From Streptomyces sp. CB02959 (GTDB lineage Bacteria; Actinomycetota; Actinomycetes; Streptomycetales; Streptomycetaceae), in NCBI RefSeq assembly GCF_002803155.1, contig NZ_NNBP01000002.1, positions 1 through 64,000 of the forward strand: a stretch of 64,000 nt of DNA, read 5' to 3'. The notes beneath the pieces were generated by a model. The model made no database searches. It saw nothing but the letters and a program-made list of their open reading frames with translations, and had not been told where the DNA came from. The translations under genes were made by a program, and so were the position numbers. Shown piece after piece: positions 18,474 through 27,721 of this stretch (its first letter is position 1; every line of letters begins with the position of its first letter).

Positions 18474-18683
18474 CGCGGGATTGCACCGAGCCTGCGCGTT
18501 CTGCTGCTCGTCGCGGCCGCGCCGGTCCAGCGCGGGTGAATCGGTGGCGAAGGAGCGACCGACGGCGAGTCGGTTCTGGTCGTCGGCGCCTGCATCCGGT
18601 CGGCGCCTGCATCTGTAGGAGGGTGCGGCCTGCCCTACTGCGTTCGCGGCAGGTCAACTGTCTGCGGACGGGCGACGACAGCG

Positions 18684-19427
18684 TTGCGCTCAGACGGCAC
18701 GGTGGATGGTGTCGAAGCGGCGGAGCAAGCGCCGCCTGTCGAGGAGTCTGGAGCAGTCGTGGATCCTGGAGCACATCGCGAGGATGTCACCGCAACCGTT
18801 GTCCGTCGTCGGCTGTGTAACACGGTGATCGATGTCGCCCCGGTCTTCGGGTTCACCGTGAGTTTTGCCGTCACGCACCGGCTCGCCGTGGCGTTGGCGC
18901 TGGCCATCGCGGGTGGGGCCGGGGTGTGCGTCTACCGGATGGTGCGTCGGGAACCGATCCGGCGACCGCTCGTCGCCCTGGGGTTGATCTGCGTCGGGGG
19001 TGTGTTGGCTGCCCGCACCGGTCAGGCCACCAACTTCTTCCTGCCCAGTTTGGTGGTGCACTGCGTGGTGGCCGTGGTGACACCGGTGCTGCTGGTTCTG
19101 GGATGGCCGCCGATGGGCCTGTTGGTCGGCGCGGTGACGGGGGAGCGGACCGGATGGCGGCGCTGTCGGATACGCCGTTGGGCCTTCACCAAGGGGAACT
19201 TGGTGATTCTCGCCGGGCACCTCGTGATGCTGGCGGTCCAGCTCCCGCTGTTTCTGTCCGGCCAGGCCGTGGCCCTCGGCTCGGTCGACGTTCTCGGCCC
19301 GATCGTCCTTGCGGTGGGTGTGCTGTGGGGGTGGCGCGTGTACCGCCGCACCGTCGGTACACACCGCTGTACCACCCAAGACCGCCCGAGTGCCGGGACC
19401 TCCGCTTGTCTGGAAAGGGCTTCCTGA
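18684..19427 (+). CDS. DUF3159 family membrane protein
   Basis: The protein of up to 247 residues has about five or six membrane helices. It shows DUF3159 marks: YRMVRREPIRRPLVALGLI, LAARTGQATNFFLPSLV, TGWRR...FTKGNLVILAG and LAVQLPLFLSGQ. The family is actinobacterial and of unknown biochemical function. The longest start is TTG 18684; a later GTG (18702 or near 18756) is equally plausible. The stop at 19427 is 2 bases before the GTG of a P450. Confidence 0.7.
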   Translation: MRSDGTVDGVEAAEQAPPVEESGAVVDPGAHREDVTATVVRRRLCNTVIDVAPVFGFTVSFAVTHRLAVALALAIAGGAGVCVYRMVRREPIRRPLVALGLICVGGVLAARTGQATNFFLPSLVVHCVVAVVTPVLLVLGWPPMGLLVGAVTGERTGWRRCRIRRWAFTKGNLVILAGHLVMLAVQLPLFLSGQAVALGSVDVLGPIVLAVGVLWGWRVYRRTVGTHRCTTQDRPSAGTSACLERAS

Positions 19428-19429
19428 CG

Positions 19430-20629
19430 GTGACCGAAGCGCACGCTACTGACAGGACGCAGCCGACGGCGCGGACCTGCCCCTTCGATCCGCCACCTGG
19501 TTACCGCACGCTGCGGGAGAACGACCCCGTTGCGGAGGTGACGTTGCCCGATGGCGTGCCCGGCCGGCTGGTCACCGGGTACGAGGAGGTCCGGGCGGTG
19601 CTGGCCGATCCGCGGCTGAGTTCCCGACGGCGCCCGTTGCGGACCGGCGGCGCCACCGCGGGCGACATGCCGGTGCCGCCGCCTGCGCCGGGGATGTTCA
19701 TCACGATGGATCCGCCGGAGCACACCCGGTTCCGGCGGCTGCTCACGGGCCAGTTCACCGTGCGCCGGATGCGGCAGTTGACTCCCCAGGTGGAGCGGAT
19801 CGTCGCAGAGCAGTTGGATGCGATGGCCGCTGCCGGCGGGCCGGTCGATCTCGTTCAAGCTTTCGCGCTGCCGGTTCCTTCGCTGGTGATCTGCGAGCTG
19901 CTCGGGGTGCCTTACGCCGACCGTGAGGAGTTCCAGCTCAACTCCGCCACACTTGTCAGACTCGACGCGAGCCCGGAGGACGTGCAACAGGCAGCTCGGG
20001 CTCTCAGGCAGTTCATCCACCACCTGGCCCTTGCCAAGCGGGACAACCCCACCGACGACATCCTCAGCGGTTTGGCGCGTTCCGGTGAGCTGACCGACGA
20101 GGAACTGGCCGGAGCCGGGGTACTGCTGCTGCTCGCCGGGCATGAGACGACGGCCAACATGATCGCGCTGGGCACCATGTGCCTGCTGCGGAACCCCGAC
20201 CAGTGGGAGGCGTTGCGCGCCGATGCGTCGCTGATGGACGGCGCGGTCGAGGAACTGCTGCGCTACCTGAGCATCATCCAGTTCGGCGTGCGCCGCACGG
20301 CCGTGCAGGACCTGGAGCTGGCCGGCCACCGGATCCCGGCAGGCTCCACGGTGGTGGCCTGCCTGCCCTCGGCGAACCGCGACACGGCGCACTTCCCCGG
20401 CGACCCCGACCGGCTGGACGTACACCGGCCCTCAAGCCCGCACCTGGCGTTCGGCCATGGCATCCACCAGTGCCTGGGCCAGCAGTTGGCCCGAGTGGAG
20501 TTGAAGGCCGCCTTGTCCGCTCTGGTCGACCGGTTCCCCACGCTGCGGCTGGCAGTGCCGGTCGATCAGGTGCCGATGCGCGACGACATGCTCATCTACG
20601 GCGTCCACGAACTGCCCGTGACCTGGTAG
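19430..20629 (+). CDS. Cytochrome P450 (bacterial class I)
   Basis: The 399-residue protein starts at GTG 19430. I-helix AGHETTAN, the K-helix EELLRYL segment and haem motif FGHGIHQCLGQQ with Cys348 are all present, so it should be active. It ends in LPVTW, as does the second P450 at 22544. The two share the C-terminal pattern RFPxLRLAVPVDxxP and are paralogues. A 3Fe-4S ferredoxin follows at 53 bases as its likely electron donor. The substrate is unknown. Confidence 0.9.
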   Translation: MTEAHATDRTQPTARTCPFDPPPGYRTLRENDPVAEVTLPDGVPGRLVTGYEEVRAVLADPRLSSRRRPLRTGGATAGDMPVPPPAPGMFITMDPPEHTRFRRLLTGQFTVRRMRQLTPQVERIVAEQLDAMAAAGGPVDLVQAFALPVPSLVICELLGVPYADREEFQLNSATLVRLDASPEDVQQAARALRQFIHHLALAKRDNPTDDILSGLARSGELTDEELAGAGVLLLLAGHETTANMIALGTMCLLRNPDQWEALRADASLMDGAVEELLRYLSIIQFGVRRTAVQDLELAGHRIPAGSTVVACLPSANRDTAHFPGDPDRLDVHRPSSPHLAFGHGIHQCLGQQLARVELKAALSALVDRFPTLRLAVPVDQVPMRDDMLIYGVHELPVTW

Positions 20630-20682
20630 GCCGCCCACCGCGGTCACCTGTCCCACCACATCGAATCGAAAGGAAGTGCCCC

Positions 20683-20877
20683 ATGAAGATCACTATTGAC
20701 GAGGACAAGTGCGTGGGTGCCGGTCAGTGTGTGCTGGCCGCAGATGAGGTCTTCGACCAGCGCGACGAGGACGGCATCGTCGTCCTGCTCACCCCTGACC
20801 CGCCGCGCGAGCTTTTGGCCCGTGTCGAGGACGCGGCTGCTCGCTGTCCCGCGCTGGCCATCGAGGTGGAGCGGTAG
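20683..20877 (+). CDS. 3Fe-4S ferredoxin, P450 redox partner
   Basis: The 64-residue acidic protein has Cys10, Cys16 and Cys55 in the C-x5-C ... CP arrangement (KCVGAGQC and RCPALAI). The residue between the usual first and third cysteines is Ala (GAGQC), as in single 3Fe-4S ferredoxins of streptomycete P450s. ATG 20683 follows AAAGGAAG. It probably carries electrons to either neighbouring P450; its local reductase is broken. Confidence 0.9.
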   Translation: MKITIDEDKCVGAGQCVLAADEVFDQRDEDGIVVLLTPDPPRELLARVEDAAARCPALAIEVER

Positions 20878-20880
20878 ACC

Positions 20881-21210
20881 ATGGATCACATCGTCATGGT
20901 GGGCGCCTCGGCCGCTGGCCTGACCCAACAGGCCGTCATCGCCGCCAAGAACCTCCTCGCCGGCCCGAACCGTTCCCTGTCCTACGCCCCGATACCGTTC
21001 GGCTGGACCGACCAGTACGACACCAAGATCCAAATACATGGCTGGTGCCCTCCCGAGGCGCACATCGAGGTGGTCGGCGGCGACCTGCCGTCACGCAAGT
21101 TCGTCGCGCTGTACCACGCGGGCGGCCGGGTCGTCGGCGCACTCGGATGGAACAGCCCACGCGCCCTGCTTCAGTACCGCGGGCACATCGCCCAGCACAC
21201 AACCATCTGA
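20881..21210 (+). pseudogene. Ferredoxin reductase with internal in-frame deletion
   Basis: The 109-residue frame starts MDHIVMVGASAAGLT, the FAD-binding start of NAD(P)H:ferredoxin reductases. It then jumps to the C-terminal dimerisation part (YAPIPFGWTDQYDTKIQIHG, then KFVALYHAGGRVVGALGWN). Normal enzymes are about 400 residues; most of the FAD and all of the NAD domain (roughly 290 residues) is gone. The frame is intact, so a protein could be made, but it cannot transfer electrons. It starts 3 bases after the ferredoxin stop. Confidence 0.85.
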
Positions 21211-21314
21211 CTCCGGCCAGTGGCGAAGAGGCCGCCCGGCCGATGTGCCCGCGCCGAACGCCGGTCACCCCGGCACCAACAACCCAACCCAACCCTGACC
21301 GCAAGGAGCTTCCC

Positions 21315-22544
21315 GTGACCTGCCCCGCCCACGAACCCATCCCCCTGCCCCGCGAACGCAACCACCCGCTGGAGCCCGCGCGGGAGACCACCCGCCTGCT
21401 CCGCGAGGAACCGGTACGCAAGGTCCGCTTCCCCAACGGCATCGACGCCTGGCTGATCTCCGGCTACGAGCACTTCCGCGCCGTGATGGGCGATCCACAG
21501 CGGTTCAGCAGCCGCAAAGACGAGATAGAGCCGCAGACGCGTGCGGTCTCCAGGCCGCCGATGAACAATCCCGCCGCGTTCAACAGCGCGGACGGCGAAC
21601 AGCATCAGCACTACCGCCGCAAGCTGACCGGTCAGTTCATGGTCAAGCGGATCGCCGCGCTGCGACCGCGCATCCAGCAGATCGTCGACGAACACCTCGA
21701 CGCCGTCGCGGCGTCTCCCGCTCCGGTGGACCTGGTGAGCACCTTCACTCTGCCGGTGCCGTCACTGGTGATCGCGGAACTGCTCGGTGTGCCGTATGAG
21801 CACCGACAGGCATTCCAGGACGCGGCGAGCAAAATGCTGGGGCTGAACCCCACAGCAGACGAAGCACAGCAGTCCTTCGCGCGACTCGCGGCAATCCTTG
21901 AATCCGTCTTCGACGCCCGGCTGAGCGACCCCCGCGACGACCTGATCAGCCGCCTGCTGCACGAACACCCTGACCTCAGCCACGCGGAGCTGACCTCACT
22001 GTGTGCCGCGCTGTTGATCGCCGGGCATGAGACGACCGCGAACTTCTCCGCGATGGCCACCATCACGTTGCTCCAACACCCCGACCAACTCGCCACGTTC
22101 ACCGCTCACCCCGAGAGGGCCGACCAGGCTGTTGAGGAACTGATACGCCGCCTCGCCGGTAACGCAAATATCGGAAACCTCATCCGCCGAGCAGTGCAAG
22201 ACGTGGAGATCAGCGGACAACTGATCCGCGCCGGAGACTGGGTCGCGCCGAACACGGCTGCCGCAAACCTCGACCCGGCCTTGTGCCCGCACGCCGAGCG
22301 GCTCGACCTCGACCGCGGCCCTGTGCAGCACGTCGCGTTCGGCTACGGCCCGCACGCATGCGTGGGGCAAAACCTCGCCCGCGCCGAGCTGGAGATCATG
22401 CTCGTCAGCCTGTTCTCCCGCTTCCCCCACCTGCGGCTGGCGGTCCCGGTGGACGAACTGCCGTTCCGCCACGACATGCTCGTCTACGGAGTCCACTCGC
22501 TACCCGTGACCTGGTTGGACGAGGGCGACACTGCCGCGGCCTAG
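21315..22544 (+). CDS. Cytochrome P450 (bacterial class I), second copy
   Basis: The 409-residue protein starts at GTG 21315, 7 bases after the AAGGAGC site. It has I-helix AGHETTAN, a K-helix region EELIRRLAG and haem motif FGYGPHACVGQN with Cys349. It resembles the P450 at 19430 throughout, most clearly in the C-terminal RFPHLRLAVPVDELP region. It lies downstream of the ferredoxin and the broken reductase. Electrons would have to come through a reductase encoded elsewhere. Confidence 0.9.
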   Translation: MTCPAHEPIPLPRERNHPLEPARETTRLLREEPVRKVRFPNGIDAWLISGYEHFRAVMGDPQRFSSRKDEIEPQTRAVSRPPMNNPAAFNSADGEQHQHYRRKLTGQFMVKRIAALRPRIQQIVDEHLDAVAASPAPVDLVSTFTLPVPSLVIAELLGVPYEHRQAFQDAASKMLGLNPTADEAQQSFARLAAILESVFDARLSDPRDDLISRLLHEHPDLSHAELTSLCAALLIAGHETTANFSAMATITLLQHPDQLATFTAHPERADQAVEELIRRLAGNANIGNLIRRAVQDVEISGQLIRAGDWVAPNTAAANLDPALCPHAERLDLDRGPVQHVAFGYGPHACVGQNLARAELEIMLVSLFSRFPHLRLAVPVDELPFRHDMLVYGVHSLPVTWLDEGDTAAA

Positions 22545-22759
22545 CTCCTCGACGGCGCCACCGGTGAGGACACCAGGCGGCGCGCAGGGATCGGACACCT
22601 CGGTCAGTGGACTGTGCCGCAGGGGCCCTCGATTACCTCACGTCGAGGGGCCTGGCGCTGCGGACGGTGTTCCTTGCGCTCCTCAGCGTGACGGCACCGC
22701 GGCGCGCGAGCGGCGTCATCACCGCGACGGACAGGCGGACCTACAGTGAAGGGGTTCAG

Positions 22760-23968
22760 ATGATCGACCGGCCCAAGCAGTGGCTGCGGGCCTGGCCGTG
22801 GATGGCTGGCCCGGCAGTCGCCGTGAGCTGCTTCACCTTGTCCGCCCCGGTGGCCCTGGGCACCGCCTATTACCGCGGGATCTCGATCGCCTGGTGCCTC
22901 GGTAGCTTGGCGCTCGCCTGCGCGCCGTTGGTCGTACGCACCCGCTGGCCGATCCCGGTCGTCGCCGTGACCTTGGCTGTCAACGTCGCCCAGACTTTTC
23001 TGTTCTCCTTCCCCGGGGCTTCACTCATCCCAGCCGGCGTCGCGGTCCACGCTGCGGCGCTGCGTGCCGACAGGCGTTCCGCTTGGCGCGTCGGCGCGTG
23101 CGCGGCCGCGGTACTCGTCACCGCGACGCTGATCAGCGACCCAGGTCTGGACAGCCTCTGGCAGCACCTGGCCCTCGTCGCCGGCATGGGCCTGGCGGCG
23201 GCCAGCGGCGACGCCACCCGCAGCCGCCGCCAACTGCTCGCCTCGGCCGTGGAACGGGCCGAACGCGCCGAGCGCACCCGGGAGGAGGAGGCCCACCGCC
23301 GGGTCACCGAGGACCGCCTGCGTATCGCCCGGGAGCTGCACGACGTGGTGGCCCACCACATCACCTTGGTCAACGCCCAGGCAGGCGTCGCCCACCACCT
23401 GATGCGTACCGAACCCGCCCACGCCTACCAGGCCCTTGAGCGCATCCGGGACACCAGCCGAACGGCCCTGGACGAACTGCGTGCCACGGTAGGGCTGCTC
23501 CGCTACGGCGAAACCCCGGACGCGCCCCGCGAACCCGCCCCCGGCCTCGCCGACCTGGATGGTCTGCTGAACTCCTTCCGCCAGAGCGGACTTGACGTCA
23601 CGCTCAAGCGGACCGGCCGGGCAGGCGAGTTGCCGTCGATCACCGACCTCACTGCCTACCGGATCATCCAGGAAGCGCTCACCAACACCCGCAAGCACGC
23701 CGGCGCGGTAACGGCACGCGTCCACCTGGACCACCGCACCGACGGCCTGCGGATCACCGTCGAGGACGACGGCCGCGGCACGCCGGAAACCAGCAGCGGC
23801 GAAGGCGCCCGTCCAGGCCCCGCCGGTACCGGCCACGGCATGATCGGAATGCGCGAGCGGGCCAATGCCGCAGGCGGCACCCTCACCGCCGGACCAACCC
23901 CCACCGGCGGCTTCCGCATCCACGCCGAACTGCCCCTACGCGCCGACCGAAAGGGCTTCAACCCGTGA
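22760..23968 (+). CDS. NarL-type sensor histidine kinase
   Basis: The 402-residue protein starts at ATG 22760 behind GAAGGGGT. Four or five N-terminal membrane helices (about 15-150) precede a HisKA_3 dimerisation domain with phospho-acceptor His194 (RIARELHDVVAHH). A HATPase_c domain follows (YRIIQEALTNTRKHAG N-box, VEDDGRG G1-box, GHGMIGMRERANAAGG G2-box). There is no large extracellular loop, suggesting intramembrane sensing. The stop overlaps the GTG of the response regulator. Confidence 0.85.
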   Translation: MIDRPKQWLRAWPWMAGPAVAVSCFTLSAPVALGTAYYRGISIAWCLGSLALACAPLVVRTRWPIPVVAVTLAVNVAQTFLFSFPGASLIPAGVAVHAAALRADRRSAWRVGACAAAVLVTATLISDPGLDSLWQHLALVAGMGLAAASGDATRSRRQLLASAVERAERAERTREEEAHRRVTEDRLRIARELHDVVAHHITLVNAQAGVAHHLMRTEPAHAYQALERIRDTSRTALDELRATVGLLRYGETPDAPREPAPGLADLDGLLNSFRQSGLDVTLKRTGRAGELPSITDLTAYRIIQEALTNTRKHAGAVTARVHLDHRTDGLRITVEDDGRGTPETSSGEGARPGPAGTGHGMIGMRERANAAGGTLTAGPTPTGGFRIHAELPLRADRKGFNP

Positions 23969-24633
23969 CGATCCGAGTCCTCCTCGCCGACGACCAGGCA
24001 CTCCTGCGTGGCACCTTCCGCATGCTCATCGACTCCGACCCCGACATGGAGGTCGTAGCCGAAGCAGCAACGGGACGCGAGGCCGTCCACCTCGCACGTA
24101 CCCGACACATCGACCTGATCTTGATGGACATCCGCATGCCCGACCTCGACGGCCTCGGCGCGACCAAGCTCATCAGCGACGACCGGAACCTCGCGGGCGT
24201 CAAGATCCTCGTTCTGACCACCTTCGAGAACGACGAGTACGTCGCCGAAGCGCTACGCGCCGGCGCCAGCGGCTTCCTCGACAAAGGCATCAACCCCGAC
24301 GAACTCCTCAACGCGATCCGCGTGGTGGCCGCAGGCGACTCCCTCCTGTCCCCGACCGCGACCAAGGCCCTGATCGCCCGCTTCCTGGCCCAGCCCGCCG
24401 CCCCCGGCCCGCAGGCACCCCCGGAACTCGCCGCACTCACCCCACGCGAGCACGAAGTGGTCATCCTGGTCGCAGCGGGACTGTCCAACGACGAGATCGC
24501 CGAGCGGCTCTACGTCGCACCGCTCACCGCAAAGACACATGTGAACCGCGCGATGACGAAACTCGGCGCCCGAGACCGGGCCCAACTCGTGGTCATGGCC
24601 TACCAGGCCGGTCTGGCGAGCCCCCATGCCTGA
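23965..24633 (+). CDS. NarL/LuxR-family response regulator
   Basis: The 222-residue protein has a receiver domain (1-120) with acidic pocket DD9-10, phosphorylated Asp55 (LILMDIRMPD), Thr/Lys switch residues in LTTFEN and DKGINPDEL, and a C-terminal LuxR HTH (LTPREHEVVILVAAGLSNDEIAERL). It starts at GTG 23965, overlapping the kinase stop, so kinase and regulator form one two-component unit. The target is unknown; the P450 row upstream and TetR downstream are candidates by position only. Confidence 0.9.
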   Translation: MTIRVLLADDQALLRGTFRMLIDSDPDMEVVAEAATGREAVHLARTRHIDLILMDIRMPDLDGLGATKLISDDRNLAGVKILVLTTFENDEYVAEALRAGASGFLDKGINPDELLNAIRVVAAGDSLLSPTATKALIARFLAQPAAPGPQAPPELAALTPREHEVVILVAAGLSNDEIAERLYVAPLTAKTHVNRAMTKLGARDRAQLVVMAYQAGLASPHA

Positions 24634-24678
24634 CCTGAGCCTCGGCTGCTGCTTCGCCCACCGGTAGCCGGGGCGACG

Positions 24679-24703
24679 TATCTGGAGTTGGCAACTCCAG
24701 ATA
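24679..24703. promoter_or_regulatory. Perfect operator palindrome upstream of tetR
   Basis: TATCTGGAGTT (24679-24689) and AACTCCAGATA (24693-24703) are perfect inverted arms around GGC. The site ends 16 bases before the TetR start codon, so it overlaps the likely promoter. Length and symmetry are typical of TetR autoregulatory operators. Confidence 0.75.
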
Positions 24704-24719
24704 GTGCTACTGTGGACTC

Positions 24720-25391
24720 ATGGACGGAACGGAATCCTCCGCGTCCCGTGGCGCACGGCGCCTGAGACGCGATGCCGAGGCCAACCGGCAGCGCACGCTC
24801 CAGGCCGCTCGGGAGGTGTTCGCCGAGCGGGGGCTGGCGGTGAACCTCGACGACATCGCTCGCCATGCCGGTGTCGGAGTGGCGACTTCCTACCGGCTCT
24901 TCGGCAACAAGCAAGCGCTGATCAACGAGCTGTTCGAAGAGCGTGTCGAGGCCTTGGCGGTGGCCGCCGAGCAGGCTCTGGCGCATGACGACCCGTGGGA
25001 GGGGTTCGTCGGCCTGCTGACCATGATCCTGGAGCTGATGGCAGCCGACCGCGGACTGCGAGAAGTGGTGTTCTCCGAGGTCGGGGGGCGTCCCCTGGTG
25101 GCGCAGGCGCGCCGCAGGTTCATGCCGGCGGCCGATGCGGTCATGCGTCGTGCCCAGGACGCCGGCCGGCTGCGTCCGGACCTGGCGATGACCGACCTGC
25201 CACTCGTCTTCTACATGGTCGGCTGCGTGATCCAGCACACCCAGCCGGTCTCAAGCGCGGTGTGGAGGCGCTGCCTGACGATCGTCCTGGACGGCATGTC
25301 CGTCCGCCCCGGGCTGACGGACATGCCGGTGGTCGCCCTCACGACCGCCGAGGAAGAGCGTGTCGCCGGCTTCGGCCCCGCCAGTTCCTGA
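24720..25391 (+). CDS. TetR-family transcriptional regulator
   Basis: The 223-residue protein has an N-terminal TetR HTH (RQRTLQAAREVFAERGLAVNLDDIARHAGVGVATSYRLFGNKQAL, about 22-66) and a helical ligand domain of the SbtR/TetR_C type. A perfect 11-base inverted repeat lies just before its start, so it very likely represses itself. No gene is transcribed divergently. The regulated partner may be the FAD oxidoreductase downstream or a distant locus. Confidence 0.85.
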   Translation: MDGTESSASRGARRLRRDAEANRQRTLQAAREVFAERGLAVNLDDIARHAGVGVATSYRLFGNKQALINELFEERVEALAVAAEQALAHDDPWEGFVGLLTMILELMAADRGLREVVFSEVGGRPLVAQARRRFMPAADAVMRRAQDAGRLRPDLAMTDLPLVFYMVGCVIQHTQPVSSAVWRRCLTIVLDGMSVRPGLTDMPVVALTTAEEERVAGFGPASS

Positions 25392-25599
25392 GCGCATTCG
25401 TACATCCCGAGGCGCTCCTCGCCGGGCCCGACGTCTCGCTTCCTGCCGGGCCCGGAACCCGCGCGTGGTGGCCTTGACCGCAGTGGTGTGAGCCACCGAG
25501 CGCGGTCAAGGGCCCCTGCCGGCATGCCTCTCCGCCGCGGTCCTGCGCGCCGAGTCCGCCGGTGACGGCTGGACATCGCGCGAACGAAAGATCCTCACA

Positions 25600-25659
25600 C
25601 GCCGCGGCTCCGCCGCGGCGTTCCACCGGTAACCGCCGGCCGCGCTGAGCACGGCCGGC
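25600..25659 (+). terminator. Tandem hairpins after tetR
   Basis: CGCCGCGG (25600-25607) pairs with CCGCGGCG (25613-25620). GCCGGCCG (25635-25642) pairs with CGGCCGGC (25652-25659). The two hairpins lie between tetR and the FAD oxidoreductase and probably stop read-through. The rest of 25392-25699 shows no gene. Confidence 0.5.
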
Positions 25660-25699
25660 TCTCAACCTTCGAAAAGCAATTGCGGAAGGACGGTGTTCG

Positions 25700-27103
25700 T
25701 TGAATCCGACAGCTCTTGAGGTCGACTACCTGATCGTCGGGGCCGGGGCCATGGGCATGGCCTTCGCCGACACCCTGATCGCCGAAACCGACGCGACGGT
25801 GGCCATCGTCGACCGCTATGACCAGCCCGGCGGCCACTGGACGGTCGCCTACCCCTTCGTACGCCTGCACCAGCCGTCGGCCTACTACGGCGTCAACTCA
25901 CGTGAGTTGGGCAGCGGCACGGTGGACCAGGACGGCTGGAACGCCGGACTGCACGAGCTGGCCTCGGCCAGCGAGATCCTGGCCTACTTCGACCAGGTGA
26001 TGCGCAGGACACTGCTGCCCAGCGGACGGGTCTCCTACTTCCCCAAGTCGTTCTACGACGGCCCGGATCCACAGCGGCCCGACATCCAGCGCTTCCACTC
26101 CCTCGTCAGCGGGGCCGACTTCGAGGTGACCGTCAAACGGCGGACCGTGGACGCCACCTACATGAACGTCACGGTGCCCGCCATGGTGCCGCCCAAGTAC
26201 GAGGTCGCTCCCGGCGTCCGCCTCATCACCCCCAACCAGCTGCCCGCCCTCCAGGACCGGCCGTCCCACTACACCGTCGTCGGGGCGGGAAAGACGGGCA
26301 TCGACGCCTGTCTGTGGCTGCTCGGCCGCGGCACCGACCCGTCCGACATCACCTGGATCATGCCCCGCGACTCGTGGCTGATCGACCGCGCCCACACCCA
26401 GCCCGGGGATTCCTACCTCGAAAAGGAAGCGGCCCGTCGCGAGGCCGTTGCCGGCGCTGAGACGGTCCAAGAGCTGTTCGCACGGCTGGAGGACAGCGGC
26501 CTGCTGCTGCGGCTGTCGCCCGACAACGAGCCGACCGCCTACCGCTGCGCGACGGTCGCCCGCGCCGAACTCGAACAGCTGCGCCGCATCGGCGACATCG
26601 TCCGCCACGGCAGGGTCAAGCGCATCGGCGAGAACGCGATCGAACTCGACCAGGCCACCCTTCCCACGCAAACCGGCACCCTCTACATCGACTGCACCGC
26701 CGACGGCCTGGAACGACGGAAGACGGTGCCGGTCTTCGACCAAGCGCACATCACGTTGCAGGCGGTGGTTCCCTGCCAGCAGGTGTTCAGCGCCGCACTC
26801 ATCGCCCACGTCGAGGCGAGTTGCACCGACGACGACACCAGGAACGCGCTGTGCGCGCCCTCGCAGCACCCGGACTCCGCCCTGGACTGGATACAGTTCT
26901 TCGGCGACATCCAGGAGCGGATCGTGCGGTGGACCGCCGACCCCGCACTCGTCGAATGGCTCGGTACCTGCCGGCTCCTGGGCCGGCGGCTCCCGGAGAT
27001 CTCCCCCGAGCAGCGGACCGCACTCCTCCCCATGTTCCAGGCCCAGAAACTGAAGTTGGAGCAGCTTGTGCACCAGGCGGACGCAGCCGCGGCGGTGAAC
27101 TGA
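25700..27103 (+). CDS. NAD(P)/FAD-dependent oxidoreductase, flavin monooxygenase-like
   Basis: The 467-residue protein starts with TTG 25700 behind GGAAGGA. It has an N-terminal FAD fold (DYLIVGAGAMGMAFADTLI, about 9-27) with VDRYDQPGGHW, and a second dinucleotide motif (YTVVGAGKTGIDACLWLL, about 192-209). The two Rossmann folds are as in flavoprotein monooxygenases. A terpene cyclase lies 618 bases downstream on the same strand, so it could oxidise a terpene, but separate promoters are possible. The precise subfamily is not recognised. Confidence 0.7.
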   Translation: MNPTALEVDYLIVGAGAMGMAFADTLIAETDATVAIVDRYDQPGGHWTVAYPFVRLHQPSAYYGVNSRELGSGTVDQDGWNAGLHELASASEILAYFDQVMRRTLLPSGRVSYFPKSFYDGPDPQRPDIQRFHSLVSGADFEVTVKRRTVDATYMNVTVPAMVPPKYEVAPGVRLITPNQLPALQDRPSHYTVVGAGKTGIDACLWLLGRGTDPSDITWIMPRDSWLIDRAHTQPGDSYLEKEAARREAVAGAETVQELFARLEDSGLLLRLSPDNEPTAYRCATVARAELEQLRRIGDIVRHGRVKRIGENAIELDQATLPTQTGTLYIDCTADGLERRKTVPVFDQAHITLQAVVPCQQVFSAALIAHVEASCTDDDTRNALCAPSQHPDSALDWIQFFGDIQERIVRWTADPALVEWLGTCRLLGRRLPEISPEQRTALLPMFQAQKLKLEQLVHQADAAAAVN

Positions 27104-27721
27104 CCGGGCGCAGCCCGATATCGGCTCCTTGGGGCGGCGGATCGGCGGCCCTGCTGACGGACGGTTGTCTGTCGCGGTAGATCGTCCGGCATGCGGTATG
27201 CGCAGGGGGGCGGGCTGACGGCGAAGGCAGGTCGGCCCCGTGGTTCGGAGCCGACCGCCGCCCGGTACGGACCGGCGGGGACGTGGCGCATGCTCGGCCT
27301 CCATCTCGATGCCCCGGGCCACCGCCGCGTCCTCGCCTTCCTCGCCCACCTCCGCGCCTCTGACCACCGCCGGGACCGCGCCCGCCGCACCGGGCAGCGC
27401 CCTGTACATCAGCCGGTCAGGGGGCATTTCGCTGACGGGCAGTGATTCACGAGGACCCCTGTACACCCGTGCCGCGTTGCGCGATTCTTACTCCGATGGA
27501 CGAAGTGGCTGGAACCTGCGGTTGATACCCGCAGGAAATTTCGCCAGATGCTCTACCAGGCACCTGAGGGGCATTGCCGTGCAGCAAACCGCGCCGTTAC
27601 CGCTGATACTGGACATACCGCCTCGTGACCGGCGATGGCTGCCCCGGCGCACCCCTCGGGCCGTTCCTGATCCAGTACAACCAGGGTGGGCGGGCCCACG
27701 TGAAAGCAGGTAGCAGCGATC
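27104..27721. other. 618-base non-coding stretch before the terpene cyclase
   Basis: No reading frame here has convincing protein character on either strand. The region falls in GC content towards 27480-27560 (TTGCGCGATTCTTACTCCG and surrounding), which is where the cyclase promoter is most likely, but no clean -35/-10 pair can be assigned. Confidence 0.4.
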
